The notes: generated from the letters alone by a model not told the origin. DNA of 64,000 nt from Tsukamurella sp. 1534 (GCF_000312385.1 NZ_HE997628.1:665204-729203), one strand, 5' to 3'. Shown: positions 9,489 through 18,796, counted from the stretch's first letter. Numbers and translations: made by a program.

Positions 9489-10379
9489 ATGCCCGCATCG
9501 AGGAACTTCCTCGCCCCCACGGATCTCCTGCCCGGGCGGAAACGCCTGACGCCGGGGTCGGTGGCCGGCGACCTCACGTTGATCGCCTGGTTCGTGTTCT
9601 CCCTGTTCCCGATCATCTGGATGGTGATCCTGGCTCTCAAGAACAGCGAGCAGCAGACGACCACCTACTTCCGGTTCTCCCCGACATGGTCCAACTTCGC
9701 CACGGTGCTCTCCGACAAGGGCACGGCGATGACCAGCGTCGATTTCAAGACCTCCCTGTTCACCAGTCTCCTCAATTGTGCAGGTGCCGTTGTGGTCTCA
9801 CTGGTCATCGGCATCCCCGCCGCATACGCGGCAGGACGCTGGAAGTTCCGGGGCAGCGAGGACCTGATGTTCAACATGCTGTCCTTCCGGTTCGCACCGG
9901 AGCTCATGGTGATCGTCCCGTTGTTCGTCATCTACAACCAGATCGGGCTCTTCGACACCACTGTCGGCATGATCTGGGTGCTGCAGTTGGTCACCATGCC
10001 GCTGGTCGTCTGGATCCTGCGTTCGTACTTCCAGGATCTGCCCGAGGATCTCGAGCAGGCGGCGCTCCTCGACGGCTACACCCGCACACGGGCGTTCGTG
10101 ATGGTCGCGCTACCGATCGTGCGGCCCGGCATCGCCGCTGCGGCGCTACTCGCGTTCATCTTCGCGTGGAACAGCTACATCTTCCCGCTGATCCTCGCCG
10201 ACTCGAACGCGAGCACAGTGACCGTGGCCATCACCAAGTTCCTGGGCGGAGGCGGCCAGGCCTACTACAACCTGACCGCGGCGGCCGCGGTGATCGCCGC
10301 GCTACCACCGTTGATCCTCGCCCTCACCATCCAGCGGTACCTGGTGCGCGGCCTCTCGTTCGGGGCGGTGAAGGCCTGA
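9489..10379 (+). CDS. Polyol ABC transporter permease, MalG type
   Basis: Second membrane permease, 296 residues, six predicted membrane segments. The EAA motif reads EQAALLDGYTRTRAFVMVALP, typical of MalG-like CUT1 subunits, and the C-terminus ends QRYLVRGLSFGAVKA, the usual MalG tail. Its stop codon overlaps the start of the first ATPase gene by one base, implying translational coupling. Confidence 0.92.
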   Translation: MPASRNFLAPTDLLPGRKRLTPGSVAGDLTLIAWFVFSLFPIIWMVILALKNSEQQTTTYFRFSPTWSNFATVLSDKGTAMTSVDFKTSLFTSLLNCAGAVVVSLVIGIPAAYAAGRWKFRGSEDLMFNMLSFRFAPELMVIVPLFVIYNQIGLFDTTVGMIWVLQLVTMPLVVWILRSYFQDLPEDLEQAALLDGYTRTRAFVMVALPIVRPGIAAAALLAFIFAWNSYIFPLILADSNASTVTVAITKFLGGGGQAYYNLTAAAAVIAALPPLILALTIQRYLVRGLSFGAVKA

Positions 10380-11494
10380 TGGCGACGATCGAGCTCACCG
10401 AAGTCGCGAAGCGCTTCGGGAAGACGACGGCGGTGGACGGCGTCACCGCGTCGATCGGGAACGGGGAGTTCTTCGTGATCCTCGGCCCCTCCGGCGCGGG
10501 GAAGACGACCACCCTCAAGTCGATCGCCGGACTGGTCGACGTGGACGGCGGCAGCGTACGGATCGGCGGGGTCGACATGACCCTGGCCGAGCCGTACCAC
10601 CGGAACGTGGCGATGGCCTTCGAGAGTTACGCCCTGTACCCGCAGAAGACGGTGAGCGAGAACCTCGCCTCGCCGCTCCGCTCGGGGCGCACGGGCACGT
10701 ACTCGAGACAGGAGCAGGAGGAACGGATCCGGCAGGTGACCACCACACTGGGGATCGAGCACCTGCTCAGGCGCTTCCCGCGCGAGCTGTCGAACGGCCA
10801 GCGCCAGCGGGTGGCGCTCGGCCGGGTGCTGGTGCGCCCGGCGGACGTGTACCTGCTCGACGAGCCGCTCAGTCACCTCGACGCCAAGCTGCGCGCCGAG
10901 ATGCGAGCCGAGCTGAGGCAGTTGGGCGCGGTATCGGACACGACCACGGTGTACGTCACCCACGACTACCAGGAGGCGCTCTCCCTGGGAGACCGGATCG
11001 CGGTGATGCGCGACGGGCGGTTCGTCCACGTGGGCACGCCGGAGGAGGTGTGGCACCGCCCGGCCGACACGTTCGTCGCGCGCTCGCTCGGCCAGCCGGA
11101 GATGAATCTCGTCGACGCCGTGGTGGGTGCGGGCCGGATCTCGTTCGGCCGGGCGGGAGCGACGGTTCCGACGCCCGCCGGGCTGCGCGCGGAGCCCGGA
11201 CGCCCGGTCAGACTCGGCCTGCGGCCGTGTGACCTGCACGTGGACACCGATGACGCGGACGCGGGGATTCCCGCGACGATCACCCAGATCGAGCGGCTCG
11301 GCCGCGACGTGGAGCTGGCCGTCGACGTGGGCGGCGTCGAGCTGATCGTGCTGGCATCCGCCCGGCGGGGGCTGGCCGAGGGCGACCGCGTGGCGCTGAC
11401 GGTCGCCGCCACCGATGTGCACGTCTTCGAGGCGGGCGACGGAGATACCCCGCGCCTGGAACAGGCCGGCCGCACCGAGGAGGAATCACGATGA
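10379..11494 (+). CDS. Polyol ABC transporter ATPase 1 (GlpS/GlpT-like pair)
   Basis: Cytoplasmic ATPase of 371 residues. Walker A is GPSGAGKTTTL, Walker B VYLLDEP, the H-loop VYVTHD, and a C-terminal OB-type regulatory domain runs from about residue 240. The ABC signature is LSNGQRQR rather than LSGGQ. The Q-loop reads AMAFESYALYP, with glutamate where MalK-type proteins have glutamine. A second ATPase gene overlaps it, so the transporter is probably an asymmetric heterodimer, as in the rhizobial glycerol importer GlpSTPQV. The start overlaps the permease stop. Confidence 0.92.
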   Translation: MATIELTEVAKRFGKTTAVDGVTASIGNGEFFVILGPSGAGKTTTLKSIAGLVDVDGGSVRIGGVDMTLAEPYHRNVAMAFESYALYPQKTVSENLASPLRSGRTGTYSRQEQEERIRQVTTTLGIEHLLRRFPRELSNGQRQRVALGRVLVRPADVYLLDEPLSHLDAKLRAEMRAELRQLGAVSDTTTVYVTHDYQEALSLGDRIAVMRDGRFVHVGTPEEVWHRPADTFVARSLGQPEMNLVDAVVGAGRISFGRAGATVPTPAGLRAEPGRPVRLGLRPCDLHVDTDDADAGIPATITQIERLGRDVELAVDVGGVELIVLASARRGLAEGDRVALTVAATDVHVFEAGDGDTPRLEQAGRTEEESR

Positions 11495-12612
11495 CAGAAG
11501 CCACGACGGCACCGTCCCGCGGCGCGCGCGGGCTCACCCTCACGGACCTCGTGAAGACCTACTCCGCCCGCGGCCGAGAGGAGTTCCAGGCCGTCAAGGG
11601 GATCGATCTCGACGTCCGGCCGGGAGAGCTGGTCGCGCTGCTCGGTCCGTCCGGCTGCGGCAAGACGACCACGCTCCGCATGATCGCCGGCCTCGAGACG
11701 GTCACCAGCGGTTCGATCCGGATCGGCGATACCGAGGTGTCGCAGATGCCGGCCGCCAAGCGCGGCATCGGCGTCGGGTTCGAGAGCTACGCGCTCTACC
11801 CGCCGCTGGACGTGCGTGAGAACCTGCTGTACGGCCTCAAGGCGCGCAAGGTTTCCGGTGCCGAGCAAATGGTGGATTCGATCACCGCTCGGTTGGAGAT
11901 GGAGGACCTCCTGCCGCTGCGCCCGGCAGGACTGTCCAGCGGCCAGAAGCAGCGCGTCGCCCTCGCGAGGGCACTGGTGCGTAATCCACCTGTGCTCCTC
12001 CTGGATGAGCCGCTCAGCCACCTCGATGCATCGGCACGGAACCGGGTGCGCCGCGAACTCAAGGCGCTGCAGCGCGAATTCGGGTACACGACGATCGTCG
12101 TCACGCACGACCAGGTGGAGGCGTTGTCCCTCGCGGACCGGCTCGCAGTGATGAATCAGGGTGTCGTGCAACAGTTCGGCACGCCCGACGAGGTCTTCGA
12201 CGACCCGGAGAACCTGTTCGTCGCGGAGTTCGTCGGCGAGCCGAAGATCAACGTGATCGCCGGCGCGGCGGGAGACGGCGGAGCGGCCGTGCGGATCGGC
12301 GACGGCGGATCGTTCGCGACGTCGGTACGCGGGTCGCTCGGCGCGGAGGCGACCGTCACCGTCGGCCTGCGTCCGCAGGATTGTGCGCTCGTCGCGGACG
12401 ACGGCGCCGACGGCGTGCGTTGCCGCGTGACCTATTTCGAGCACCTGCTGGAGTACGGGCTGGCGACCGTCGCGGTTCCCGGCGTCGCCGATCCCGTCGT
12501 GGTCGTGACCCCGGCCCAGGACCGGTTCGAGCCCGGTGACGACGCCGTCGTCACCGCGCCCCCGGAACGGGTGTACCTGTTCGATGCCGAGACCGGAGGG
12601 AGACTCCGATGA
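11491..12612 (+). CDS. Polyol ABC transporter ATPase 2
   Basis: Second ATPase of the importer, 373 residues. Walker A is GPSGCGKTTTL, the signature LSSGQKQR, Walker B VLLLDEP and the H-loop VVVTHD. The Q-loop again has glutamate (GVGFESYALYP). The C-terminal regulatory domain starts near residue 245. The gene overlaps the first ATPase (ATGA) and the kinase downstream (ATGA). Two different ATPases are unusual for CUT1 importers, which generally use one MalK-like homodimer or a shared MsmK. Confidence 0.92.
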   Translation: MTEATTAPSRGARGLTLTDLVKTYSARGREEFQAVKGIDLDVRPGELVALLGPSGCGKTTTLRMIAGLETVTSGSIRIGDTEVSQMPAAKRGIGVGFESYALYPPLDVRENLLYGLKARKVSGAEQMVDSITARLEMEDLLPLRPAGLSSGQKQRVALARALVRNPPVLLLDEPLSHLDASARNRVRRELKALQREFGYTTIVVTHDQVEALSLADRLAVMNQGVVQQFGTPDEVFDDPENLFVAEFVGEPKINVIAGAAGDGGAAVRIGDGGSFATSVRGSLGAEATVTVGLRPQDCALVADDGADGVRCRVTYFEHLLEYGLATVAVPGVADPVVVVTPAQDRFEPGDDAVVTAPPERVYLFDAETGGRLR

Positions 12613-14345
12613 CCAAGCTGTACAACGATCCGGCCCGGTTCACCGAGGACGCGCTGGCCGGATTCCTCGATGCGCACGCGGAGCGCGTGGTCGGGGTGGA
12701 CGGCGGCGTGGTCCGTGCCACCACGACACCGCCGGGAAAGGTCGCCGTCGTGGTCGGGGGAGGTTCGGGCCACTACCCGGCGTTCTGCGGTGTGGTGGGG
12801 ACCGGATTCGCCGACGGAGCCGTGGTGGGGAACGTGTTCACCTCGCCGTCCGCCCGCGAGGCGGAATCGGTCGCTCGGGCAGCGCACGGTGACGCCGGCG
12901 TGCTGCTCACCACCGGGAACTACGCGGGGGACGTCATGAACTTCACCCTCGCGGTCGATCATCTCCGCCGCGACGGGATCGAGGCCGAGTACTTCGCCGT
13001 CACCGATGACGTGGCCTCCGCGCCCCGGGGCGAAGAGACCCGGCGCCGCGGCATCGCAGGCGATTTCACCGTCTTCAAGTGCGCGTCGGCGGCAGCGGAG
13101 TCGGGGATGGACCTCGCGGAGGTGGTCCGCGTGGCCCGCGCCGCCAACGACGCCACGCGAACCCTCGGCGTCGCCTTCGACGGCTGCACCATGCCCGGCG
13201 CGGACACGCCTCTGTTCAGCGTTCGGCCGGGTTCGATGGGCGTCGGCCTCGGGATCCACGGCGAGCCGGGGATCGCGGACAAACCGATGACGTCGGCGGC
13301 CGAGCTGGCAGGGCTCCTCGTCGACGGTGTGCTGGAGGACAGGCCCGGTGTGCCGCCCGGGAGAGTCGCGGTGATCCTCAACGGCCTGGGACGGACCAAG
13401 TACGAGGAACTGTTCGCGGTGTGGGCCGAAGCCTCGAAGCTGTTGCGGGAGCGGGGGTACACCGTCGTCGAGCCCGAAGTCGGCGAGTTGGTGACCAGCC
13501 TCGACATGGCGGGATGCTCGCTCACGGTGATGTGGCTCGACGACGAGTTGGAACGATTCTGGCGCGCCGCCGCGGACGCCCCCGCGTACCGCAAGGGAGC
13601 CGTCGATCGTGCCGGCGCGCGACGGTCCGCCCGCGACGCAGCGGCCCCGGCGGAGGTCGCGGCCGGAGGGGCGGGGACGGAGGCCGACGAGGCCGGGGCG
13701 GCGGCCGGGACGGACGCCTCGTCGGTTCTCGCGGAGCTCGCGGACCTGCTCGCGGAGCGCGAGAACGAGCTCGGCCGGATCGACGCGGTGGCGGGCGACG
13801 GCGACCACGGCCGGGGCATGGCGAAGGGATCGGCCGCGGCGGCCGCGGCGGCGGCGAGCGTCGCGGCGGCGGGGGCCGGACCGGCGTCCGTCCTCTCGGC
13901 CGCGGGCCGGGAGTGGGCGGCCCGGGCGGGCGGCACCTCGGGGGTCCTGTGGGGCGCCATGCTGGAGGCGTTCGGCGGGGAACTCGGCGATGCCGGCACA
14001 CCCCGCTCACACGAGGTCGCACGTGCGGCGGCCGCGGCACTGGACGCCGTCCTGCGGCTCGGTGGTGCCCGGCCCGGGGACAAGACGATGGTCGACGCCC
14101 TGTCGCCCTTCGTGACGGAGTTCGAGAGGGACGTCGCCGGCGGCACCCGGTGGACGACGGCGTGGGCGAACGCCGCGCAGGTCGCCGTCCGAGCCGCGGC
14201 GGACACCGCGGCTCTGGTTCCGAAGATCGGCCGTGCGCGCCCCCTGGCGGAGAAGAGCGTCGGGACCCCCGACGCCGGCGCCGTGTCCCTGGCGTTGTGC
14301 CTCGAGACGGTGGGACGCCATTACCAGGAAGGAGAGAGGCGATGA
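12609..14345 (+). CDS. derK: Erythrulose kinase, DhaK-DhaL fusion
   Basis: ATP-dependent ketose kinase of 578 residues. Residues ~1-330 are a DhaK domain: [10 protein letters not shown] includes His55, and GLGIHGEPG includes His217, matching the histidine that binds the substrate carbonyl in dihydroxyacetone kinases. An Ala/Glu-rich linker (~340-375) leads to a DhaL domain that binds Mg-ADP through GDGDHGRGM near residue 396. Such fusions phosphorylate dihydroxyacetone or, in M. smegmatis tetritol clusters, D- or L-erythrulose. An adjacent EltD-like dehydrogenase and RpiB-like isomerase favour D-erythrulose to D-erythrulose 4-phosphate. Dihydroxyacetone kinase remains the main alternative. 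Confidence 0.85.
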   Translation: MTKLYNDPARFTEDALAGFLDAHAERVVGVDGGVVRATTTPPGKVAVVVGGGSGHYPAFCGVVGTGFADGAVVGNVFTSPSAREAESVARAAHGDAGVLLTTGNYAGDVMNFTLAVDHLRRDGIEAEYFAVTDDVASAPRGEETRRRGIAGDFTVFKCASAAAESGMDLAEVVRVARAANDATRTLGVAFDGCTMPGADTPLFSVRPGSMGVGLGIHGEPGIADKPMTSAAELAGLLVDGVLEDRPGVPPGRVAVILNGLGRTKYEELFAVWAEASKLLRERGYTVVEPEVGELVTSLDMAGCSLTVMWLDDELERFWRAAADAPAYRKGAVDRAGARRSARDAAAPAEVAAGGAGTEADEAGAAAGTDASSVLAELADLLAERENELGRIDAVAGDGDHGRGMAKGSAAAAAAAASVAAAGAGPASVLSAAGREWAARAGGTSGVLWGAMLEAFGGELGDAGTPRSHEVARAAAAALDAVLRLGGARPGDKTMVDALSPFVTEFERDVAGGTRWTTAWANAAQVAVRAAADTAALVPKIGRARPLAEKSVGTPDAGAVSLALCLETVGRHYQEGERR

Positions 14346-14791
14346 GCCTGCGCATCGTGGTGGGCGCGGACGACGCCGGGTACGAGTACAAGGAAGCGCT
14401 CAAGCGTGATCTCGAGGCCGATCCGCGGGTCGCGTCGGTCACCGACGTCGGCGTCGGCGGCGACGAACACACCGCCTACCCGCACGTCGCGGTCGCGGCC
14501 GCACGGCTGGTGGTCGACGACGTCGCGGACCGCGCACTCCTGGTGTGCGGCACCGGGCTCGGCGTGGCGATCGCGGCCAACAAGGTCAAGGGCATCCGCG
14601 CGGTCACCGCGCACGACAGCTTCTCAGTGGAACGCGCGATCCTGTCGAACGATGCGCAGGTGCTGTGCTTCGGACAGCGCGTCGTGGGCTTGGAACTGGC
14701 GCGGCGGCTGGCGCGCGAGTGGCTCGCCTACGAGTTCGACCCGCACAGCCCCTCGGCGGAGAAGGTGTGCGCGATCGGCGAGTACGAGTGA
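14342..14791 (+). CDS. derI: RpiB-family isomerase, likely D-erythrulose-4-phosphate isomerase
   Basis: RpiB/LacAB-family aldose-ketose isomerase of 149 residues. It shows the family start [17 protein letters not shown], the active-site segment [23 protein letters not shown] and the phosphate-binding [22 protein letters not shown]. It overlaps the kinase gene by ATGA and ends the operon. In tetritol pathways this family converts D-erythrulose 4-phosphate to D-erythrose 4-phosphate, which enters the pentose phosphate and shikimate pathways. Ribose-5-phosphate isomerase B is the generic alternative, but the operon favours the tetrose role. Confidence 0.85.
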   Translation: MSLRIVVGADDAGYEYKEALKRDLEADPRVASVTDVGVGGDEHTAYPHVAVAAARLVVDDVADRALLVCGTGLGVAIAANKVKGIRAVTAHDSFSVERAILSNDAQVLCFGQRVVGLELARRLAREWLAYEFDPHSPSAEKVCAIGEYE

Positions 14792-14810
14792 AGCCACTAC
14801 TGTAGGTCGC

Positions 14811-15710
14811 ATGTTGCGGATCGGGCTCACGGGCGGAATCGGCGCGGGCAAGTCGACGGTGGCGCGGGAGCTCGCCGCCCTCGGGGCCGTGATCGTGGAC
14901 GGCGACAAGATCGCCCGCGAGGTGGTGGAGCCGGGCACGCCCGGACTCGCGGCCCTGGTAGAGGCCTTCGGCGACGGGATCCTCGCCGAGGACGGCAGCC
15001 TCAACCGGCCCGCCCTGGCGGCGATCGCCTTCTCCGACGACGAGTCCCGTGCCAGGCTCAACGCCATCACCCACCCGCTCGTGGGCGCGCGTTCGCAGGA
15101 GCTGATCGTGGCCGCGGGGCCCGATGCCGTGATCGTCCAGGACATCCCGCTCCTGGTGGAGAACCAGGCGGCTCCGATGTTCCACCTCGTGATCATCGTG
15201 TGGGTCGATGCCGAGGAGCGGGTGCGGCGTCTGGTGGAGTCCCGCGGCATGGCCGAGGAGGACGCCCGGGCACGCATCGCGGCCCAGGCCACCGACGAGC
15301 AACGCCGCGCCGTGGCCGATGTCTGGCTCGAGAACACCGGGACCGAGGAGGAGACCCGCGAGGCCGTCCGCGCCCTGTGGTCCGAGCGCATCGCGCCGTA
15401 CGCGGCCAACGTCAATTCTCGGCGGGCCGCCGAGGACGCCCCCGCGGTGCAGGACCGCGCCTACGGGGAGCGCCTCGTGGGCCGGCTCTGGGTCACGCTC
15501 GGTGCCGAGGCGACGCGGGTCACGGCCGTCGGCGACACCGGAGCGGCCGCGGAGGTCGTGCTCGCCGACGGGGTCGCCACCGGCGACGTGGCGGGCCGCC
15601 TCGGCGAGGCGGGCTTCGCCCGCGTCGGCGACACCGACGAGTTCCGGGGCTCCGACCCGGGCCGCGCGGTGACGGTCCGGGTCGCCGCTCAGGGCCCCGC
15701 GGGGGCGTAG
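14811..15710 (+). CDS. coaE: Dephospho-CoA kinase with short C-terminal extension
   Basis: Final enzyme of CoA synthesis, phosphorylating dephospho-CoA. The P-loop GLTGGIGAGKST starts at residue 5, with the CoA-binding D-G-D-K segment, ITHPLVGAR and the lid LVESRGMAEEDARARIAAQ. The kinase domain ends near residue 200. Mycobacterial CoaE has a full GrpB/UPF0157 domain after this (total about 400 residues); here only ~95 residues follow. They keep scraps of that domain (GERLVGRLWVTLGAEATRV, AGFARVGDTDEF, DPGRAVTVRV) and look shortened by an internal loss. TACTGT lies seven bases before ATG 14811, so translation is probably leaderless. Confidence 0.93.
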   Translation: MLRIGLTGGIGAGKSTVARELAALGAVIVDGDKIAREVVEPGTPGLAALVEAFGDGILAEDGSLNRPALAAIAFSDDESRARLNAITHPLVGARSQELIVAAGPDAVIVQDIPLLVENQAAPMFHLVIIVWVDAEERVRRLVESRGMAEEDARARIAAQATDEQRRAVADVWLENTGTEEETREAVRALWSERIAPYAANVNSRRAAEDAPAVQDRAYGERLVGRLWVTLGAEATRVTAVGDTGAAAEVVLADGVATGDVAGRLGEAGFARVGDTDEFRGSDPGRAVTVRVAAQGPAGA

Positions 15711-16249
15711 TAGTCCCGCGCGTGGAGCGCCGCCAGCGGCGTCCAGCGCGGCACGGGCCGCGCCCGCCCGGCTTCGTCGGCCGGTGCGCCCGAGCCGCCG
15801 GCGGATTGGATGGCGAGTGCGGTCACCGGCTCGTGGTCGACGAGCGCGGCGAGCGCGTACAGCGCCGCCAGCACGTGCACACAGGCCGTGGACCGGGCCC
15901 GGCAGGAGCAGTCGGCCGCCTCCAGCACCGGCGCGGGGCGCAGTCCCGCGGCGACGAGCGCCGCGTGCGTCGCATCGTCGGGTTCGTGCCGATTGCCCAG
16001 CGTCGCCCGCAGGGCCGTCGCCGTGGCGGGGGCCATGGCGGCGAACTCCAGGTGTGCGAGCGATGCCAGGCTGCCGCTGTGGACGCGGGCCGTCACCTGC
16101 CGGCCGTCGGTCTCGAGGGCCACGCCGCCGTTGCGCGCGATCATCCGGGCGCGGGGCGCCGCGGTGTTGGGGCGGCTCGCCGTGACCGGCTCGGCGATCC
16201 GGACCAGGTCGAACCCCCATGCGGTGAACCCGAATCGAGGTGTGGTCAT
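15689..16249 (-). CDS. SWIM zinc-finger protein
   Basis: Small 186-residue protein carrying a SWIM zinc finger near residue 120: DCSCRARSTACVHVLAALYAL fits the CxCxnCxH pattern. SWIM proteins of this kind bind nucleic acid or partner proteins and occur next to SNF2-type helicases in bacteria. Its ATG overlaps the helicase stop (ATGA), so it is co-translated with the helicase. Its 3' end overlaps the end of coaE by 22 bases on the opposite strand. Function of the pair is unknown; DNA repair or chromosome remodelling is a guess. Confidence 0.8.
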   Translation of the reverse strand: MTTPRFGFTAWGFDLVRIAEPVTASRPNTAAPRARMIARNGGVALETDGRQVTARVHSGSLASLAHLEFAAMAPATATALRATLGNRHEPDDATHAALVAAGLRPAPVLEAADCSCRARSTACVHVLAALYALAALVDHEPVTALAIQSAGGSGAPADEAGRARPVPRWTPLAALHARDYYAPAGP

Positions 16250-18039
16250 GCTTCCTCCCGGTTGCGGCGTAGGACGTCGAGCAGGCGGTCGTCCGCGAGC
16301 GAGGCCAGTTCGGAGACGATGGACCGGTCGTCCGCGTGCACGCCCAGAAGCGCTTTCCGGCGGTGCATCCCGTCGATGTGCTCCTCCAGCGTGGTGGCCG
16401 TCGTCAGCGTGGTCACCGTGACCGGCCGGTCCTGCCCGATGCGGTGCGCGCGGTCCGTAGCCTGCGCCTCCACCGCGGGGTTCCACCAGCGGTCGAAGTG
16501 CAGCACGTCGCACGCGCGGGTCAGGGTGAGCCCGGCGCCGCCTGCTTTGAGGCTCATCACGAGCACCCCCGGCCCCTCACCGGATTGGAATCCGTCCGCG
16601 ATCGCCGCCCGTTCCTCAGTCGACAGTCCGCCGTGGAAGAACGGCACCTCCTCGCCGGCCGCGGCGGAAGCGGCGCGGGCCAGCAGCGCACCCGTGTCCC
16701 GGTACTGCGTGAACACCAGCGTCGGTCGGTCCGAGGCGATGTTCGCCTCCAGGATCTCCATCGCCACGTCGAGCTTGCCCGACCGCCCGGGTTCGCCGGC
16801 GGGCGGAACGCCGGTGGGCAGCGCGGGGTGATTGCAGATCTGCTTGAGCGAGGTCAGAACCGCGAGTAGGCGCCCGTGGCGCGCGACTCCGGTCCCGAAG
16901 CCGTCGTCGGCGGCGCGCGCCAGGCACGCGTCGTAGGCCCGGGCCTGCTCGTCGGTGAGGTCGCAGAGCACCGGATTGTCGATCTTGGGCGGCAGGGCTC
17001 CGGCGGCGCGTTCCTTGGTGCGGGCGAGCATCACCGGGGCCACGGCCGCGCGGAGCCGGCGGAGGGCGCCGTCGTCCCCCGCGGCGACGGCCTTGGTGAA
17101 GCGCCGCCGGAACACCGCCCGGACGGGGAACATCGCCGGGGCGACGACGCGCAGGATCGACCAGAGGTCGTCGAGCGTGTTCTCGATGGGCGTGCCCGTC
17201 AGGGCGATCCGCGCCCGGGCGTCCAGCTCCCGCGCCGCGCGCGACACCTGGGTCCGAGGGTTCTTCAGCGTGTGCGCCTCGTCGAACACCACCGCGCCCC
17301 AGCGCTTCTCCGCGAGTTGCGCGCCCGAGAGGCGGAGCCGCGCGTAGGAGATCACGGTGATCTCGCCGGCCAGTGCCGGTGCGAATCGCGCGATCTCACG
17401 CCGCCAATTGGTGACCAGGCTGGTGGGGCAGACCACGAGGTGGGGGCCGGGGTCGAGGAGGGACAGTGCCGCGACCGCCTGCATCGTTTTGCCCAGCCCC
17501 ATCTCGTCGGCGAGGAGTGCGCCGCCGTGATCCTCGACGGCGCGCAGCAGCCAGGCGACCCCCGCGAGCTGGTAGGGGCGGAGCGTCCCGTCGATGGTGT
17601 CGCCGAGCGGCCCCGCCAGGGCCGCCGCGTCCGAGAACGCCCGGGCGGCGTACTCGGGTGAGGTGACGGCCGTCGCCGTGGGGTCGGGTTCGGCGTGTGC
17701 GGCGATGGGCAGCGGACCGTCGGCGCCGGGGGAGGAGACCCGCTCGGCCCAGGCGGCGTGCGACGCCGACGGACGGGCGGCGGCGGGCAGCGCCGTGATG
17801 TCGACGACGTCGCAGCGCACGTCCCGGACTGCGAGCGCACCGTCGACGGGGACGGCGAGCGGTACCGCGGTCGTGCGGGCGGGGGTGTCGAGGTCGTGCG
17901 ACGACCACAGGGCGAACTGGTGGAGATCGGAGAGGTAGGTGACTTCGAGGCTCAGCGGGGTGTCCTTCGGGCCGATCCGATTTAAGATACGTTGTACGGA
18001 GTACTCGAACAGTATACACAGTACGGAGAAAATCGCCAT
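16246..18039 (-). CDS. SNF2/HelZ-type DNA-dependent ATPase
   Basis: SF2 helicase-like protein of about 597 residues. It shows the Q-motif/RPYQLAGVAWL, Walker A DEMGLGKTMQ, DEAH box (FDEAHTLKN), motif III ALTGTPIEN, motif IV VFTQYRDT, motif V MSLKAGGAGLTLT and motif VI DRAHRIGQ. The C-terminal helicase domain is complete. The start is unclear: between the ATG at 18039, which lies inside the divergent TetR start region, and a GTG at 17820 there is no ATG, GTG or TTG, yet GC-rich coding-like sequence begins near 17975. Residues ~35-70 look coding. It heads a two-gene operon with the SWIM protein. Confidence 0.85.
   Translation of the reverse strand: MAIFSVLCILFEYSVQRILNRIGPKDTPLSLEVTYLSDLHQFALWSSHDLDTPARTTAVPLAVPVDGALAVRDVRCDVVDITALPAAARPSASHAAWAERVSSPGADGPLPIAAHAEPDPTATAVTSPEYAARAFSDAAALAGPLGDTIDGTLRPYQLAGVAWLLRAVEDHGGALLADEMGLGKTMQAVAALSLLDPGPHLVVCPTSLVTNWRREIARFAPALAGEITVISYARLRLSGAQLAEKRWGAVVFDEAHTLKNPRTQVSRAARELDARARIALTGTPIENTLDDLWSILRVVAPAMFPVRAVFRRRFTKAVAAGDDGALRRLRAAVAPVMLARTKERAAGALPPKIDNPVLCDLTDEQARAYDACLARAADDGFGTGVARHGRLLAVLTSLKQICNHPALPTGVPPAGEPGRSGKLDVAMEILEANIASDRPTLVFTQYRDTGALLARAASAAAGEEVPFFHGGLSTEERAAIADGFQSGEGPGVLVMSLKAGGAGLTLTRACDVLHFDRWWNPAVEAQATDRAHRIGQDRPVTVTTLTTATTLEEHIDGMHRRKALLGVHADDRSIVSELASLADDRLLDVLRRNREEA
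17994..18028. promoter_or_regulatory. Candidate TetR operator repeats
   Basis: AT-richer patch just before the TetR gene. It holds GTAC-gga-GTAC (17994-18004), GTATAC-aca-GTAC (18012-18024) and a direct repeat TACGGAG at 17995 and 18022. A TAAGAT box at 17983-17988 could be the -10. Repeated self-complementary GTAC units suggest autoregulation and joint control of the divergent helicase operon. Confidence 0.4.
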
Positions 18040-18796
18040 GACTCCCGATGACGAGGCGCGCGCCCTGGTCCGCCTGCTCTGGCGTGCGGAGACCGGAGGT
18101 CCGGCGCTGCCGCGCAAAGGGCCCAAACAACGGCTCACGGTCGACCGGGTGGTCGCGGCCGCGATCGAACTCGCCGACGCCGAAGGGCTGCCGGCGGTGA
18201 CGATGCGCGCCCTCGCCGCGCGCCTGGGTGTCGGGCCGATGAGCGTGTACACCTACGTGCCGACCCGGGACGTTCTGGTGGCGCTCATGGTCGACGCGGT
18301 CGCGGCGGGGCAGCCACCCGTCGTGCGCCTCGCCACGCTGCGGGACTCCCTCATGGCGGTCGTCCGCGCGCGCCGCGACGAGTACCTCGCGCACACCTGG
18401 CTACTCGAAGCGCCGTCCTGGCGCGACGTGCTGGGGCCCGGGAGGATCGGGCAGTACGAGGCGCAACTCGCGCTGCTGGAGGAGGTGCCGATCGGCGACC
18501 TCGAACGCGACTGGCTGATCGTGCTCCTCGAGAGCTTCGCCGCAGGTGCGGCGCGCAGTTCCGGCGCGCGCGGCGCGGCGTCCCGGCCGATGACCGATGC
18601 GCAGTGGTGGGAGGTCGTCGGGCCGGAGATCGCGACCCTCATGCCGTCCGGGAGGTACCCGCTCGCTGGGCGCGTCGGTTCCGTCGTCGGACAGCACTAC
18701 AGCGGCCCCGGCGATCCGGATGCCGGCTTCGAACTGGGCCTCATGGTGCTGCTCGACGGGCTGGAATCGAGGATTCCGGGCCTCAGCGCCAGCTGA
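18038..18796 (+). CDS. TetR-family regulator with C-terminal TetR_C domain
   Basis: Cytoplasmic repressor of 252 residues. After a ~35-residue N-terminal tail the DNA-binding domain is VDRVVAAAIELADAEGLPAVTMRALAARLGVGPMSVYTYVPTRDVL. The long all-helical C-terminal ligand domain is typical of the TetR_C subgroup that regulates drug or transporter genes. GGAG lies nine bases before ATG 18038. It is divergent from the SNF2/SWIM operon and its 3' end overlaps the DUF402 gene by 14 bases. Ligand unknown. Confidence 0.87.
   Translation: MTPDDEARALVRLLWRAETGGPALPRKGPKQRLTVDRVVAAAIELADAEGLPAVTMRALAARLGVGPMSVYTYVPTRDVLVALMVDAVAAGQPPVVRLATLRDSLMAVVRARRDEYLAHTWLLEAPSWRDVLGPGRIGQYEAQLALLEEVPIGDLERDWLIVLLESFAAGAARSSGARGAASRPMTDAQWWEVVGPEIATLMPSGRYPLAGRVGSVVGQHYSGPGDPDAGFELGLMVLLDGLESRIPGLSAS

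Noticed and set aside
14342..14791. Simple ribose-5-phosphate isomerase B
   Set aside because: Family alone allows it, but the overlap with an erythrulose-type kinase makes a tetrose role more likely.
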